Assembly (NCBI GenBank): GCA_036508135.1
Contig: DATCHW010000010.1
Location: 31,878-95,877, forward strand
Direction: 5' to 3'
DNA from: DATCHW01 sp036508135
GTDB taxonomy: Bacteria > Bacteroidota > Ignavibacteria > Tepidaquicellales > Tepidaquicellaceae
Length of the DNA: 64,000 bases
The notes under the pieces: model-generated
What the model saw: the letters and a program-made list of their open reading frames with translations, nothing else
Database searches by the model: none
Told to the model about the DNA's origin: nothing
Made by a program: the position numbers and the translations under genes
In this document: in pieces, positions 8,186 to 16,162 of the stretch
How the letters are laid out: every line of letters starts with the position of its first letter
Position numbering within the stretch: position 1 is the first letter of the stretch

Positions 8186-8335
8186 ATTTCCGGCAGGTCT
8201 CCTGACTAAAGAGCAATTTTCAGCCCGCCTTCCCGATAAAAGACATCAGTGGCTTTCTGAACTAATCTTCTCCATTACAGTTGCGTGGACAGTCCCGGAC
8301 TTACACCGGATTCCCTATTAACAACAATACCAGAA
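8186..8335 (-). promoter_or_regulatory. cobalamin (adenosylcobalamin) riboswitch
   Basis: Read on the minus strand, this leader has the conserved elements in order: GGGAATCCGGTGTAAGTCCG, then GACTGTCC and CGCAACTGTAA, then GCCACTG, GGGAAGGCGG, and the B12 box AGTCAGGAGACCTGCCGG (at 8190-8208). This is a textbook class-I cobalamin riboswitch. It lies about 110 bases upstream of the btuB start and should repress the btuB-cobO-propeller operon when cobalamin is abundant. The boundaries are approximate. The flanking 8336-8385 is AT-rich and would have to hold the promoter. Confidence 0.96.
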
Positions 8336-8385
8336 ATATGTTGAGAAAGAACAAGGATTTAAAATTTTAGATTACAAAATCTATT

Positions 8386-8817
8386 TTATTTTAAAAAAAA
8401 CTTTTTTGCATCAAATTCAACATTTTCTTTCTGAAATACTATTTCATCTTTTTGAGGGTTATATATTTTTCTGATAAGAATATTTTTCAATTCATTACCC
8501 TCATCGTAACTGAGCAAATATAACGAAGCTGATATTTTATCAAAAGTCACTTTATCGGATTTTGAAACAAGCGGAAATATTTCTTCCTCAAGATAAATCA
8601 GTAAATCTTCATCATTAGATTCATCTATAAAAACATCTATCAAAGCAGAACTAAACGATTCTGCAGGTGTTAATTGAACAGTATCGTCAGGTTCCTCAAT
8701 ATCTGTTTCGTTAACAATTACTTTATCCTTATTATTTTGATCTTTATTGCAAGAAAGGAACAGGAATCCGGTGATAATTAAAAAAATCTGTAAACATTTC
8801 AAACTAAATTTCGGCAT
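8386..8817 (-). CDS. small lipoprotein of unknown function
   Basis: A 143-residue predicted lipoprotein with a hydrophobic N-terminus and lipobox FLFLSC (Cys23). It is followed by an Asn/Lys/Asp-rich linker and an acidic, mostly helical domain (SALIDVFIDESNDEDLLIYLEEE). No known domain is recognised. Its ATG overlaps the stop of the serine-palmitoyltransferase-like gene (TGATG arrangement), so translation is probably coupled. That hints at a link with envelope lipid synthesis, but no function can be assigned. Confidence 0.75.
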   Translation of the reverse strand: MPKFSLKCLQIFLIITGFLFLSCNKDQNNKDKVIVNETDIEEPDDTVQLTPAESFSSALIDVFIDESNDEDLLIYLEEEIFPLVSKSDKVTFDKISASLYLLSYDEGNELKNILIRKIYNPQKDEIVFQKENVEFDAKKFFLK

Positions 8818-10010
8818 CAGGGAATTAAATTCATTTCTTTGCCTATTTGTTGAAATACTTCCAGTATTCTATCAAGATGTTTATCTTCGTGTGAAGCCAT
8901 ATAAGAAGTTCTTAGCATTGACATTGTGGGCGGTACACCCGGGGAAACGAATGCATTTACAAAAATACCTGCATCAAACAATTTTCTCCAAAATATGAAA
9001 GTAAGTTCATCCTGTCCTAAAATTACGGGAACTATAGCAGTTCTACCATCGACGACTCTGAAACCCATTTCTCTGAATCCTTTTCTCATTTTATCGGAAT
9101 TATAAATAAGTTTATTTATGCGTTCAGGTTCAGCTTTTAATATATCAAGTGCTGCATCGGCTGCAGCAACCGATGCAGGAGTAGGGGAAGCTGAAAATAT
9201 CAACGCAGGTGAATGATGTTTAAGATAATTTATCACTTCTTTTCTCGCACCAACAAAACCGCCGAGTGAAGAAAATGTTTTCGAAAATGTACCCATTATC
9301 AAATCTACATCATCATCTAAATCAAATTCCGAAGCAGTCCCTCTGCCTCCTTTTCCTATGACGCCAGTCGCATGAGCATCATCAATCAAAATTCTTGCAT
9401 TATGCTCTTTAGATATCCTGACTAAATCGCTTAGTTCAACGATTTCTCCCGTAGTGGAAAAAACACCATCAGATACTACTAATTTTGGAGCTTCGAAAGG
9501 TATTGACTTAATTACCCTTTCTAGGTCCTTCATATCATTGTGTTTATAACGAATAAAATTCGCAAAAGCACCTTTAGCCATCATATTAGCAACAACAATA
9601 CATGCATGGTTATCTTTATCTGAAAGAATGTATTCGTCCTTAGTTACTAATGTAGGTATAATTCCCTGTGCTGTCTGATATCCTGTGGAAAATAAAAGTA
9701 CTGCTTCTTTCCCAAGAAAATCTGCTAATTTTGCCTCCAATTTTATATGTAAATCTAAAGTACCGGTAAGATACCTAGAACCGGAGCAACCGGTTCCATA
9801 TTTTTTAATAGCATTTAAAGCAGCTTCTTTTACTTTTGGATGTGTAGTTAATCCATGATAATTGTTTGAGCCTGCCATAATAACTTCTCTGCCTTCAATC
9901 CTTACAACTGGTCCTTCATTTTCTTCAATTGTTCTGAAATACGGATAATAACCTGAAGCTTTTACTTCATCTGCGCGGGTAAAACTAAAACATTTCTGAA
10001 ATAAGTCCAT
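8817..10010 (-). CDS. PLP-dependent alpha-oxoamine synthase, serine palmitoyltransferase-like
   Basis: A fold-type-I PLP enzyme of 397 residues in the family of serine palmitoyltransferase, glycine C-acetyltransferase (Kbl) and 8-amino-7-oxononanoate synthase (BioF), which condense an amino acid with an acyl-CoA. Motifs: the glycine-rich substrate loop GTGCSGSRYLTGT, the stacking region DNHACIV, DDAHATGVIG with the PLP Asp and His, and MGTFSKTFSSLGGF with the Schiff-base Lys. The C-terminal FVSPGVPPTMSMLRTSY resembles bacterial serine palmitoyltransferases more than Kbl or BioF in my reading. No bio genes and no threonine dehydrogenase are nearby, and a PAP2 enzyme of the type used for phosphosphingolipids occurs at 55 kb. 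Sphingolipid synthesis is therefore favoured but not proven. Confidence 0.8.
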   Translation of the reverse strand: MDLFQKCFSFTRADEVKASGYYPYFRTIEENEGPVVRIEGREVIMAGSNNYHGLTTHPKVKEAALNAIKKYGTGCSGSRYLTGTLDLHIKLEAKLADFLGKEAVLLFSTGYQTAQGIIPTLVTKDEYILSDKDNHACIVVANMMAKGAFANFIRYKHNDMKDLERVIKSIPFEAPKLVVSDGVFSTTGEIVELSDLVRISKEHNARILIDDAHATGVIGKGGRGTASEFDLDDDVDLIMGTFSKTFSSLGGFVGARKEVINYLKHHSPALIFSASPTPASVAAADAALDILKAEPERINKLIYNSDKMRKGFREMGFRVVDGRTAIVPVILGQDELTFIFWRKLFDAGIFVNAFVSPGVPPTMSMLRTSYMASHEDKHLDRILEVFQQIGKEMNLIP

Positions 10011-10132
10011 ATATTCTATAAATTATTCAATTAATTTTTTAATTACAGGTATTTCTTATATAATTAGAAATTTTAACATAGAAAATACATAATTTAATTA
10101 ATAACTTCTATATTAAAAATTAACATAAATTT

Positions 10133-11113
10133 ATGAAGGCATTCGTAACAGGAGCAACTGGATTTGTAGGTAGTCATTTAGTTGATAGGTTATTAAGTAT
10201 GAATTATGAAGTATTTTGTCTTAAAAGGAAAACATCAAATCTTCAATGGCTTGTAGGTAAGAATGTCAATTTGGTTGAGGGTGATTTATTTGATAATCAT
10301 GTCTTAGAAAATGTAATTAAAAAAGTAGATTTTGTTTTTCACGTTGCAGGAGTAGTCAAATCAAAAAATAAAGACGGTTTTTTTAAAGGAAATGTTGAAG
10401 CAACCAAAAATCTCATAGAGATTGCTAACAAGGTAAATCCTAATTTAAAAAGATTTGTATATATCTCATCCTTAGCTGCCTGCGGTCCAAATCCGGATGA
10501 TAAACCACTCACGGAAGATTATATACCCAGACCGGTTACAACATATGGAATTTCAAAAAGAGCTGCTGAAAAAGAAATTTTAAAGTTCAGAGATAAACTT
10601 CCTGTGACGATTGTCAGACCTCCTGCTATTTATGGTCCGCGGGATGCTGAAATCTTAATTTATTTTCAAACATACAAAAAAGGATTGAATAGTATAATTG
10701 GTTTTGATAAGAAATACTTAAGTTTAGTTTATGTTGAAGATTTTGTTACCGGAATTATACTTGCTGCCAAATCTGAAATAAAAAGCGGCTCGATATTCTT
10801 TATTTCCGATGACGGTGAATACAACTGGAATGAAATTGGAGAAGTGACTTCTAAACTTCTCAATAAAAAGTCTTTTAAAATAAGAATTCCTCACTTCGTA
10901 GTTTATACGGTCGGATCTTTTGCGCAAATGTTCTCAATTTTTTCTAAAAATGCAGCTACACTGAATATTGAGAAATGCTTCGATATAACGAGAAAAAAAT
11001 GGGTTTGCTCAAATGAAAAAGCCAAAAGTGAACTTGGGTTCCGGCCGGAATATAACCTTGAGAGAGGATTTAAAAAAACGATAGAATGGTATAAAGAAAA
11101 CAAATGGTTATAA
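10133..11113 (+). CDS. NAD(P)-dependent epimerase/dehydratase (extended SDR)
   Basis: Extended short-chain dehydrogenase of 326 residues. It has the N-terminal Rossmann motif VTGATGFVGSHL, FHVAGVV, the catalytic Ser in YISSLAACG, and Tyr-x-x-x-Lys in TTYGISKRAAEKEI. The C-terminal substrate domain has DGEYNWNEIGE and RPEYNLERGFKKTIEWY, typical of nucleotide-sugar or 3-beta-HSD-like SDRs. It diverges from the serine-palmitoyltransferase-like gene across 122 bases, and argS begins one base after its stop. Since bacterial 3-ketosphinganine reduction can be done by an epimerase-type SDR, a role in sphingoid reduction is possible but speculative. Confidence 0.82.
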   Translation: MKAFVTGATGFVGSHLVDRLLSMNYEVFCLKRKTSNLQWLVGKNVNLVEGDLFDNHVLENVIKKVDFVFHVAGVVKSKNKDGFFKGNVEATKNLIEIANKVNPNLKRFVYISSLAACGPNPDDKPLTEDYIPRPVTTYGISKRAAEKEILKFRDKLPVTIVRPPAIYGPRDAEILIYFQTYKKGLNSIIGFDKKYLSLVYVEDFVTGIILAAKSEIKSGSIFFISDDGEYNWNEIGEVTSKLLNKKSFKIRIPHFVVYTVGSFAQMFSIFSKNAATLNIEKCFDITRKKWVCSNEKAKSELGFRPEYNLERGFKKTIEWYKENKWL

Positions 11114-11114
11114 A

Positions 11115-12746
11115 ATGAAATCGCGAATTACTGAAGAATTACAAAATTCAATAAAAGATTTTAATTTACCTGATATCAATATTCAGATAGAATATGCTAA
11201 AGAAAAAAAATTCGGAGACTTCAGCTGTAACATTCCGATGATATTATCAAAATTACTTAAAAGAAATCCTCAAGAAATCGCAGAGGAAATTATTTCAAGA
11301 ATAAAAGATGATTCACTTTTTAAAAAAATTGAAATCGCAGGTTCTGGTTTTATTAATTTTTTTATGCAGGATGAACTTTTTATACAAGAGGCACTTGAAA
11401 TATTAATTAAAAAAGATAATTATGGTAAGAATGATGCGAATTCCGGAAAAAATGCCAATCTTGAATGGGTAAGTGCTAATCCTACGGGACTATTGCATGC
11501 AGGTCATGGAAGACAAGTCTGTCTTGGTAAAGCAATAGCTAATCTTTTAGAATGGAGCGGATATAAAGTTACACGGGAATATTATTATAACGATGCCGGG
11601 AATCAGATGAAAAAGTTAGCAGAATCTGTAAGAGCACGATATATCCAGATGACGTCTGATCCCGAGTACTCATTGCCTGAAGAAGGATACCATGCTGACA
11701 CTGTCATTAAAATTGCCGAGAATATTAAAAGAAACTATACTCAAGAAAAAATAAATATTGAGGATTTTGAGTTTTTCCAGAAGGAGGGAGAAAAATATTA
11801 TTTTTGGGAGATAAAAGAGACACTTGCAAAATTAGGAATTAAACATAATATATTCTTTTCCGAATCATCTTTATACGAAAGTGGAGAAATCACAGAATTG
11901 TTAAAAATTTTCGAAACAAAAAATCTTATTTATAAAAAAGATGATGCTGTTTGGTTAAAAATGACGGGGGAAGTAGCAAATGATAAAGTAATTATCAAAG
12001 CAACCGGTGAATATACTTACAGATTGCCTGATATGGCATACCACATTAATAAAATTAACCGTGGTTATGATCTGATGGTTGATATTTTCGGTTCAGATCA
12101 TAAGGAAACTTACAAAGAAGTTTTGCATGGAGTTAATGAAGCCGGATACGATATAAAAAATATTATAGTTATCATTCATCAGATGGTAACCTTTAAAGAA
12201 GGAGAGAAGTCCGTAAAAATGAGCAAGAGAAGCGATAAGGTATATTACCTGAATGATTTACTCGAAGATGTGGGAATAGATGCAACCCAATTCTTTTTTG
12301 TAATGCGAAGTGCAAATACACATCTAGTGTTTGACGTTTCATTAGCAAAAGAGCAGTCAGATAAAAACCCTGTATATTATTTGCAATATGCCTATGCTAG
12401 AATTTGCGGAATTTTGAGACATATTATTGAAGAAAAGGCGGAAGAAATATTTGATAATATAAAAATCGATTTACTTAATTCTGAAGAGGAACTGGATTTA
12501 ATAAAAATATTAACAAGATTTCCTGATGAAGTTTTTATCTGCTCAAAAAATCTCGAACCTCATAAGCTTATTACCTATCTTAATTCAGTTGCGGAATTTT
12601 TCCATAAATTTTATCATAATTATAGGGTATTGAATTCCGGCGATGATGAATTGACGAATCAGAGATTAAAATTATGTAAAATGACTAAACAAGTTTTGCA
12701 AAATGGATTTGACATCATTGGAATATCTGCTCCGGAAAGAATGTAA
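11115..12746 (+). CDS. argS: arginyl-tRNA synthetase
   Basis: Class I aminoacyl-tRNA synthetase of 543 residues that charges tRNA-Arg. Visible are the ArgRS N-terminal domain (KKFGDFSCNIPMILSK), the HIGH-like PTGLLHAGHGRQ, the Arg-binding segment REYYYNDAGNQM, DIFGSDHKE, the KMSKS-like KMSKRSDKVYYLNDLL, and the DALR anticodon-binding C-terminus (YLQYAYARICGILRH onward). Length is normal. The gene starts immediately after the SDR and ends 16 bases before a strong hairpin terminator shared with the convergent gene. Confidence 0.96.
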   Translation: MKSRITEELQNSIKDFNLPDINIQIEYAKEKKFGDFSCNIPMILSKLLKRNPQEIAEEIISRIKDDSLFKKIEIAGSGFINFFMQDELFIQEALEILIKKDNYGKNDANSGKNANLEWVSANPTGLLHAGHGRQVCLGKAIANLLEWSGYKVTREYYYNDAGNQMKKLAESVRARYIQMTSDPEYSLPEEGYHADTVIKIAENIKRNYTQEKINIEDFEFFQKEGEKYYFWEIKETLAKLGIKHNIFFSESSLYESGEITELLKIFETKNLIYKKDDAVWLKMTGEVANDKVIIKATGEYTYRLPDMAYHINKINRGYDLMVDIFGSDHKETYKEVLHGVNEAGYDIKNIIVIIHQMVTFKEGEKSVKMSKRSDKVYYLNDLLEDVGIDATQFFFVMRSANTHLVFDVSLAKEQSDKNPVYYLQYAYARICGILRHIIEEKAEEIFDNIKIDLLNSEEELDLIKILTRFPDEVFICSKNLEPHKLITYLNSVAEFFHKFYHNYRVLNSGDDELTNQRLKLCKMTKQVLQNGFDIIGISAPERM

Positions 12747-12762
12747 TCTAAATATTTAAAAC

Positions 12763-12791
12763 AAAAAAAAGGGGCTATAAGCCCCTTTTTT
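12763..12791. terminator. bidirectional rho-independent terminator
   Basis: An A-tract, the stem AGGGGCT / AGCCCCT with a short loop, then a T-tract. It is symmetrical, so it can stop transcription from argS (plus) and from the convergent secreted-protein gene (minus). Confidence 0.92.
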
Positions 12792-12812
12792 AATACTTAA
12801 AATCAAAGATTA

Positions 12813-13304
12813 TTATTTCTTCTTTGGTTCTTCTTTTTTAGGTTCTACTTTCTTCACGTCTTTCTTGGGTTCTTCTTTCTTTACATCTTTCTTCATATCG
12901 TCTTTTTTCTCAGTACCTTCGATAGTCTTTACTTTTCTTACTTTTTTCTTGTACTTCATATCGATTGCTTTATCTTTCATCGTCTCAAATTTTGTAGCCT
13001 GGTCTTTATTGAATACTTTTCCTAATTCACCGACTAAAGCCGTTTTTGCTTTTGCGCAAGCATCTTTGCAAGCAGCTTTGTCTTTATTGAATTGCTTCAT
13101 ATTATCTTCGACCTTGAATTCATAAGCTAAGAATGCCTGATAGGTTTTTGTGTATTGATCGATTGATAAACCTAATTTTTTGTAAAGATAATCTGCTTTT
13201 CTTCCTGCTTTATCACCGGGTAAATCTTTTGCTGATAAATTTGAGGAGATAGCAAATAAGGCTGCTATTACGATTAAAAGTGCAACTAATTTTGTTCTGA
13301 ACAT
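12813..13304 (-). CDS. secreted helical protein with Lys/Glu/Pro-rich tail
   Basis: 163 residues. There is a cleavable-looking signal peptide (LVALLIVIAALFAISSNLSA). A helical domain follows with a pattern like periplasmic Spy/LTXXQ-type proteins (ADYLYKKLGLSIDQYTKTYQAF, then KVFNKDQATKFETMKDKAI). The tail of about 40 residues is built of short KK/EEPKK/VEPKK repeats. The Spy likeness is loose: each half has a Leu/Gln-containing turn where Spy has LTxxQ. The tail is very basic and low complexity, which could bind nucleic acid, membrane or peptidoglycan. It is a single-gene unit ending at the shared terminator, with a 149-base AT-rich region upstream that probably holds its promoter. Confidence 0.75.
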   Translation of the reverse strand: MFRTKLVALLIVIAALFAISSNLSAKDLPGDKAGRKADYLYKKLGLSIDQYTKTYQAFLAYEFKVEDNMKQFNKDKAACKDACAKAKTALVGELGKVFNKDQATKFETMKDKAIDMKYKKKVRKVKTIEGTEKKDDMKKDVKKEEPKKDVKKVEPKKEEPKKK

Positions 13305-13453
13305 TTTTTAAATAATTTATTTTATAAATTGTAATTTATGATGTGCAAATATGAATAAAATTTTTATAAAAAAAAAGTAAATTTTTATTCTTTTTATATA
13401 TTTTAGTTTTGTTTAACTTTATATTTATTTAATTTTTTAAAAAGGGGTTTAGT

Positions 13454-14479
13454 TTGGACAAACCAAATATTGCTCAAAAATCACCTATAATAGAAAAAGT
13501 AAAAAAAGGAACGTACTATTGGTGTGCCTGCGGACAATCGAAAAGCCAACCTTACTGTGACGGCTCGCACAAGGGTTCAAATTTTGTTCCAATAGAAGTA
13601 ATAATTCCTGAAGAAAAAAATGTTGCATGGTGCGCCTGCAAACAATCCGGTAATCGTCCATTCTGCGATGGTACTCATAAAAGTTTACAAATGAAATCTC
13701 TCTTTATAAATGGTCTAAAGGTCTGTGATTACGGAGGCTCATACCCCCCGCTAATTTTTATTCACGCTTTTCCCCTGTCTAGTAAAATGTGGAAACATCA
13801 GGTTGATTTTTTCAAAAGTCAATACAGAGTTATTACTTATGATGTCAGGGGTTTAGGTGAGAGCAAAACAGAAGATAACCAATATATGATGGAAAATTTT
13901 GTGGATGATTTTTTCAGCATTATTGATAATCTTAATATTGAAAAGTCCTATGTTTGTGGATTATCAATGGGTGGATATATTATCTTAAGAGCCGCCTCAA
14001 AGGCACCCGAAAGATTTAAAGGAATAATACTCGCAGATACTAAAGCAGAAAAAGATGATGATGAAGGCTTGTTAAACCGCTCGAATTCAATTTCACAAAT
14101 CAAACGAAATGGAGTAAAAGAATTTACCGGTGTTTTTTTAAAAAAATTAGTTACTGAAAAAAATTACGGAAAACCTTTAATCAAAGAATTTCTTGATAAA
14201 ATTTTGATTGAACAAACTCCTGCAGGTATTTGCGGTGCTTTAATAGCAATTGCAACGAGGACAGATACTTCACAAGTGATTAAGAAATTGGACTTACCAA
14301 CTTTGATAATTGTCGGAGAAAAAGATATTCTTATACCTTTAAATTTCTCCGTAAATTTGAATAATAGCATCAAGGAATCTAACCTTGTAATCATCCCTGA
14401 TTCCGGACATTTGACAAATATCGAAAACCCGAAATTATTTAATAAAGTTGTTTCAGATTTCCTTGAACTGAATAAATAA
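13454..14479 (+). CDS. double CDGSH iron-sulfur domain fused to an alpha/beta hydrolase
   Basis: 341 residues. Two CDGSH iron-sulfur motifs stand at the N-terminus: CACGQSKSQPYCDGSH (about residues 24-39) and CACKQSGNRPFCDGTH (about 60-75), each with the three-Cys/one-His ligand set for a [2Fe-2S] cluster. From about residue 80 to the end is an alpha/beta hydrolase: oxyanion-side FIHAFPLSSKMW, YDVRGLGES, nucleophile elbow GLSMGG, acid in IVGEKDILIP, and His in PDSGHLTN. The catalytic triad looks intact. The start is TTG at 13454, preceded by the purine-rich AAAAAGGGG. truA follows after 6 bases. The pairing of these domains in one chain is unusual; the substrate is unknown. Confidence 0.9.
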   Translation: MDKPNIAQKSPIIEKVKKGTYYWCACGQSKSQPYCDGSHKGSNFVPIEVIIPEEKNVAWCACKQSGNRPFCDGTHKSLQMKSLFINGLKVCDYGGSYPPLIFIHAFPLSSKMWKHQVDFFKSQYRVITYDVRGLGESKTEDNQYMMENFVDDFFSIIDNLNIEKSYVCGLSMGGYIILRAASKAPERFKGIILADTKAEKDDDEGLLNRSNSISQIKRNGVKEFTGVFLKKLVTEKNYGKPLIKEFLDKILIEQTPAGICGALIAIATRTDTSQVIKKLDLPTLIIVGEKDILIPLNFSVNLNNSIKESNLVIIPDSGHLTNIENPKLFNKVVSDFLELNK

Positions 14480-14485
14480 AAAAAG

Positions 14486-15229
14486 ATGAGATTTAAGCTT
14501 TTTATTGAGTACGATGGTACAAGATATTCCGGCTGGCAAAAGCAGCAGAATTCTAAATCAATCCAGGAAACGATATCAAATGTGATATTCAAAGTATTTA
14601 AGAAAACTAACGGCAAGAACAAATTAATAGATCTACAAGGCTCAGGAAGAACAGATTCGGGAGTTCACGCATTCGAACAGATTGCACACCTTGAATGTGA
14701 AACTAATCTTGCACCACATATTTTTAGAATGAAGATTAACGACGAACTGCCATCCGATATAAATATTTTGAAAATTGATAAAGTAAAATCGAATTTCCAT
14801 GCGAGACACTCTGCTAAATCAAGACAATATGTTTACAGAATTTCAAGAAGGAGAACGGCATTCGAGAAAAAATACGTTTGGTGGATAAAAGATAATCTTG
14901 ATATAGAAAAAATGAAATCAGCTGCCAGGCTTTTTGAAGGTTTTAATGACTTCCGGTCTTTTACAGATAAAAAAAACGATGCTGAATCCACCACAGTATT
15001 GGTGGATGAATTGATTATCGATTCTGAAGGAGATATTATTAAAATAAGAATAAAAGCTTCACACTTCTTATGGAAGATGGTAAGGAGAATTGTAGGGATT
15101 TTGGCTGAAGTTGGAAGAGGTAATATGAATAATACTGATATAGAAAATTTTCTTGATATATACTCGAATGAACCCTCAAAATTTACAGCTCCTCCATCGG
15201 GATTATTTTTGGAAAAAGTAAATTATTGA
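14486..15229 (+). CDS. truA: tRNA pseudouridine(38-40) synthase TruA
   Basis: Isomerises uridines 38-40 in the tRNA anticodon arm. It is 247 residues with the family N-terminus EYDGTRYSGWQKQ, the catalytic-Asp motif GSGRTDSGVHAF, ARHSAKSRQYVYRI, and the C-terminal ASHFLWKMVRRIVG and APPSGLFLEKV. It lies in a compact plus-strand run with 3-6 base gaps to its neighbours. Confidence 0.96.
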   Translation: MRFKLFIEYDGTRYSGWQKQQNSKSIQETISNVIFKVFKKTNGKNKLIDLQGSGRTDSGVHAFEQIAHLECETNLAPHIFRMKINDELPSDINILKIDKVKSNFHARHSAKSRQYVYRISRRRTAFEKKYVWWIKDNLDIEKMKSAARLFEGFNDFRSFTDKKNDAESTTVLVDELIIDSEGDIIKIRIKASHFLWKMVRRIVGILAEVGRGNMNNTDIENFLDIYSNEPSKFTAPPSGLFLEKVNY

Positions 15230-15232
15230 CAG

Positions 15233-16162
15233 ATGGAAAAGACTATAGGAGTGTTCGGAGGAACGGGTTTATTAGGAACGGCATTAGTCAACAATGAAAA
15301 TTTCAAAGATTGCGTTTTCTATCTATTCGTCAGATCAAAATCTTCGGTAAGAAAAATACCCTCACTTAACAAAAACCTTGAAATTGTTGAATACGATAAT
15401 GATGCCGAATATGTTATAAAAGAACTTAATAACTGTCAAGTTGTAATAAATTTTGCAGGAGCTTCTATAGCAGGGAAAAAATGGACTAAAGATTATAAAC
15501 AAATTATTTATGATAGCAGAATAAATTCAACACGGAGAATCGTCAACTCTATAAAACTTAATGATTCGAAGCCTGAATTATTAATTAATGCATCGGCAAC
15601 CGGTATCTACGGTTCGAGACAAAATGAAGAGTTGAACGAAAATTCTGAGATTGGAAATGATTTTTTGGCAAATTTGTGCACAGAGTGGGAGAATGAAGCA
15701 TTAAAATTTACTGGAGTTGGAAATAGAGTGGTATTATTGAGAACCGGTATTGTATTAAGCAGAGAAGGCGGTGCTTTACAAAAATTTATAAATCCTTTCA
15801 AGTTTTTTGTAGGTGGACATCAAGGAAGCGGTAAACAATGGATTTCATGGATTCATATACAAGATTTTATTTCCATAATTTATTTTGTGATAACAAATAA
15901 TAAAATCGAAGATTCTTTGAATTGTACATCAGAATTTCCTGTCACGAATAAAGATTTTGCAAATATTTTAGGTGAAACACTGAATAGACCCTCATTCTTT
16001 TTTGTACCTGAATTTATTCTCAAAATTGTATTAGGAGAATTTTCGGAAACAATCTTGACGGGTCAGAGAGTAATTCCTGAGAAATTACTTGCAAATGGTT
16101 TTAAATTTGAATACCCTGATTTAAAAAGTGCATTAGATAATTTACTTGCTGAAATAAAATGA
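15233..16162 (+). CDS. TIGR01777-type epimerase family SDR (YfcH/SDR39U1-like)
   Basis: 309-residue atypical short-chain dehydrogenase. It has an N-terminal Rossmann motif GVFGGTGLLGTAL, VINFAGASIAGKKW, the signature NASATGIYGSR, LRTGIVLSREGGAL, and GSGKQWISWIHIQDF, all hallmarks of the TIGR01777/SDR39U1 group. A C-terminal DUF1731-like end (GQRVIPEKLLANGFKFEYP) is present. The physiological substrate of this group is not established. The gene overlaps the following kinase gene by 4 bases. Confidence 0.9.
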   Translation: MEKTIGVFGGTGLLGTALVNNENFKDCVFYLFVRSKSSVRKIPSLNKNLEIVEYDNDAEYVIKELNNCQVVINFAGASIAGKKWTKDYKQIIYDSRINSTRRIVNSIKLNDSKPELLINASATGIYGSRQNEELNENSEIGNDFLANLCTEWENEALKFTGVGNRVVLLRTGIVLSREGGALQKFINPFKFFVGGHQGSGKQWISWIHIQDFISIIYFVITNNKIEDSLNCTSEFPVTNKDFANILGETLNRPSFFFVPEFILKIVLGEFSETILTGQRVIPEKLLANGFKFEYPDLKSALDNLLAEIK

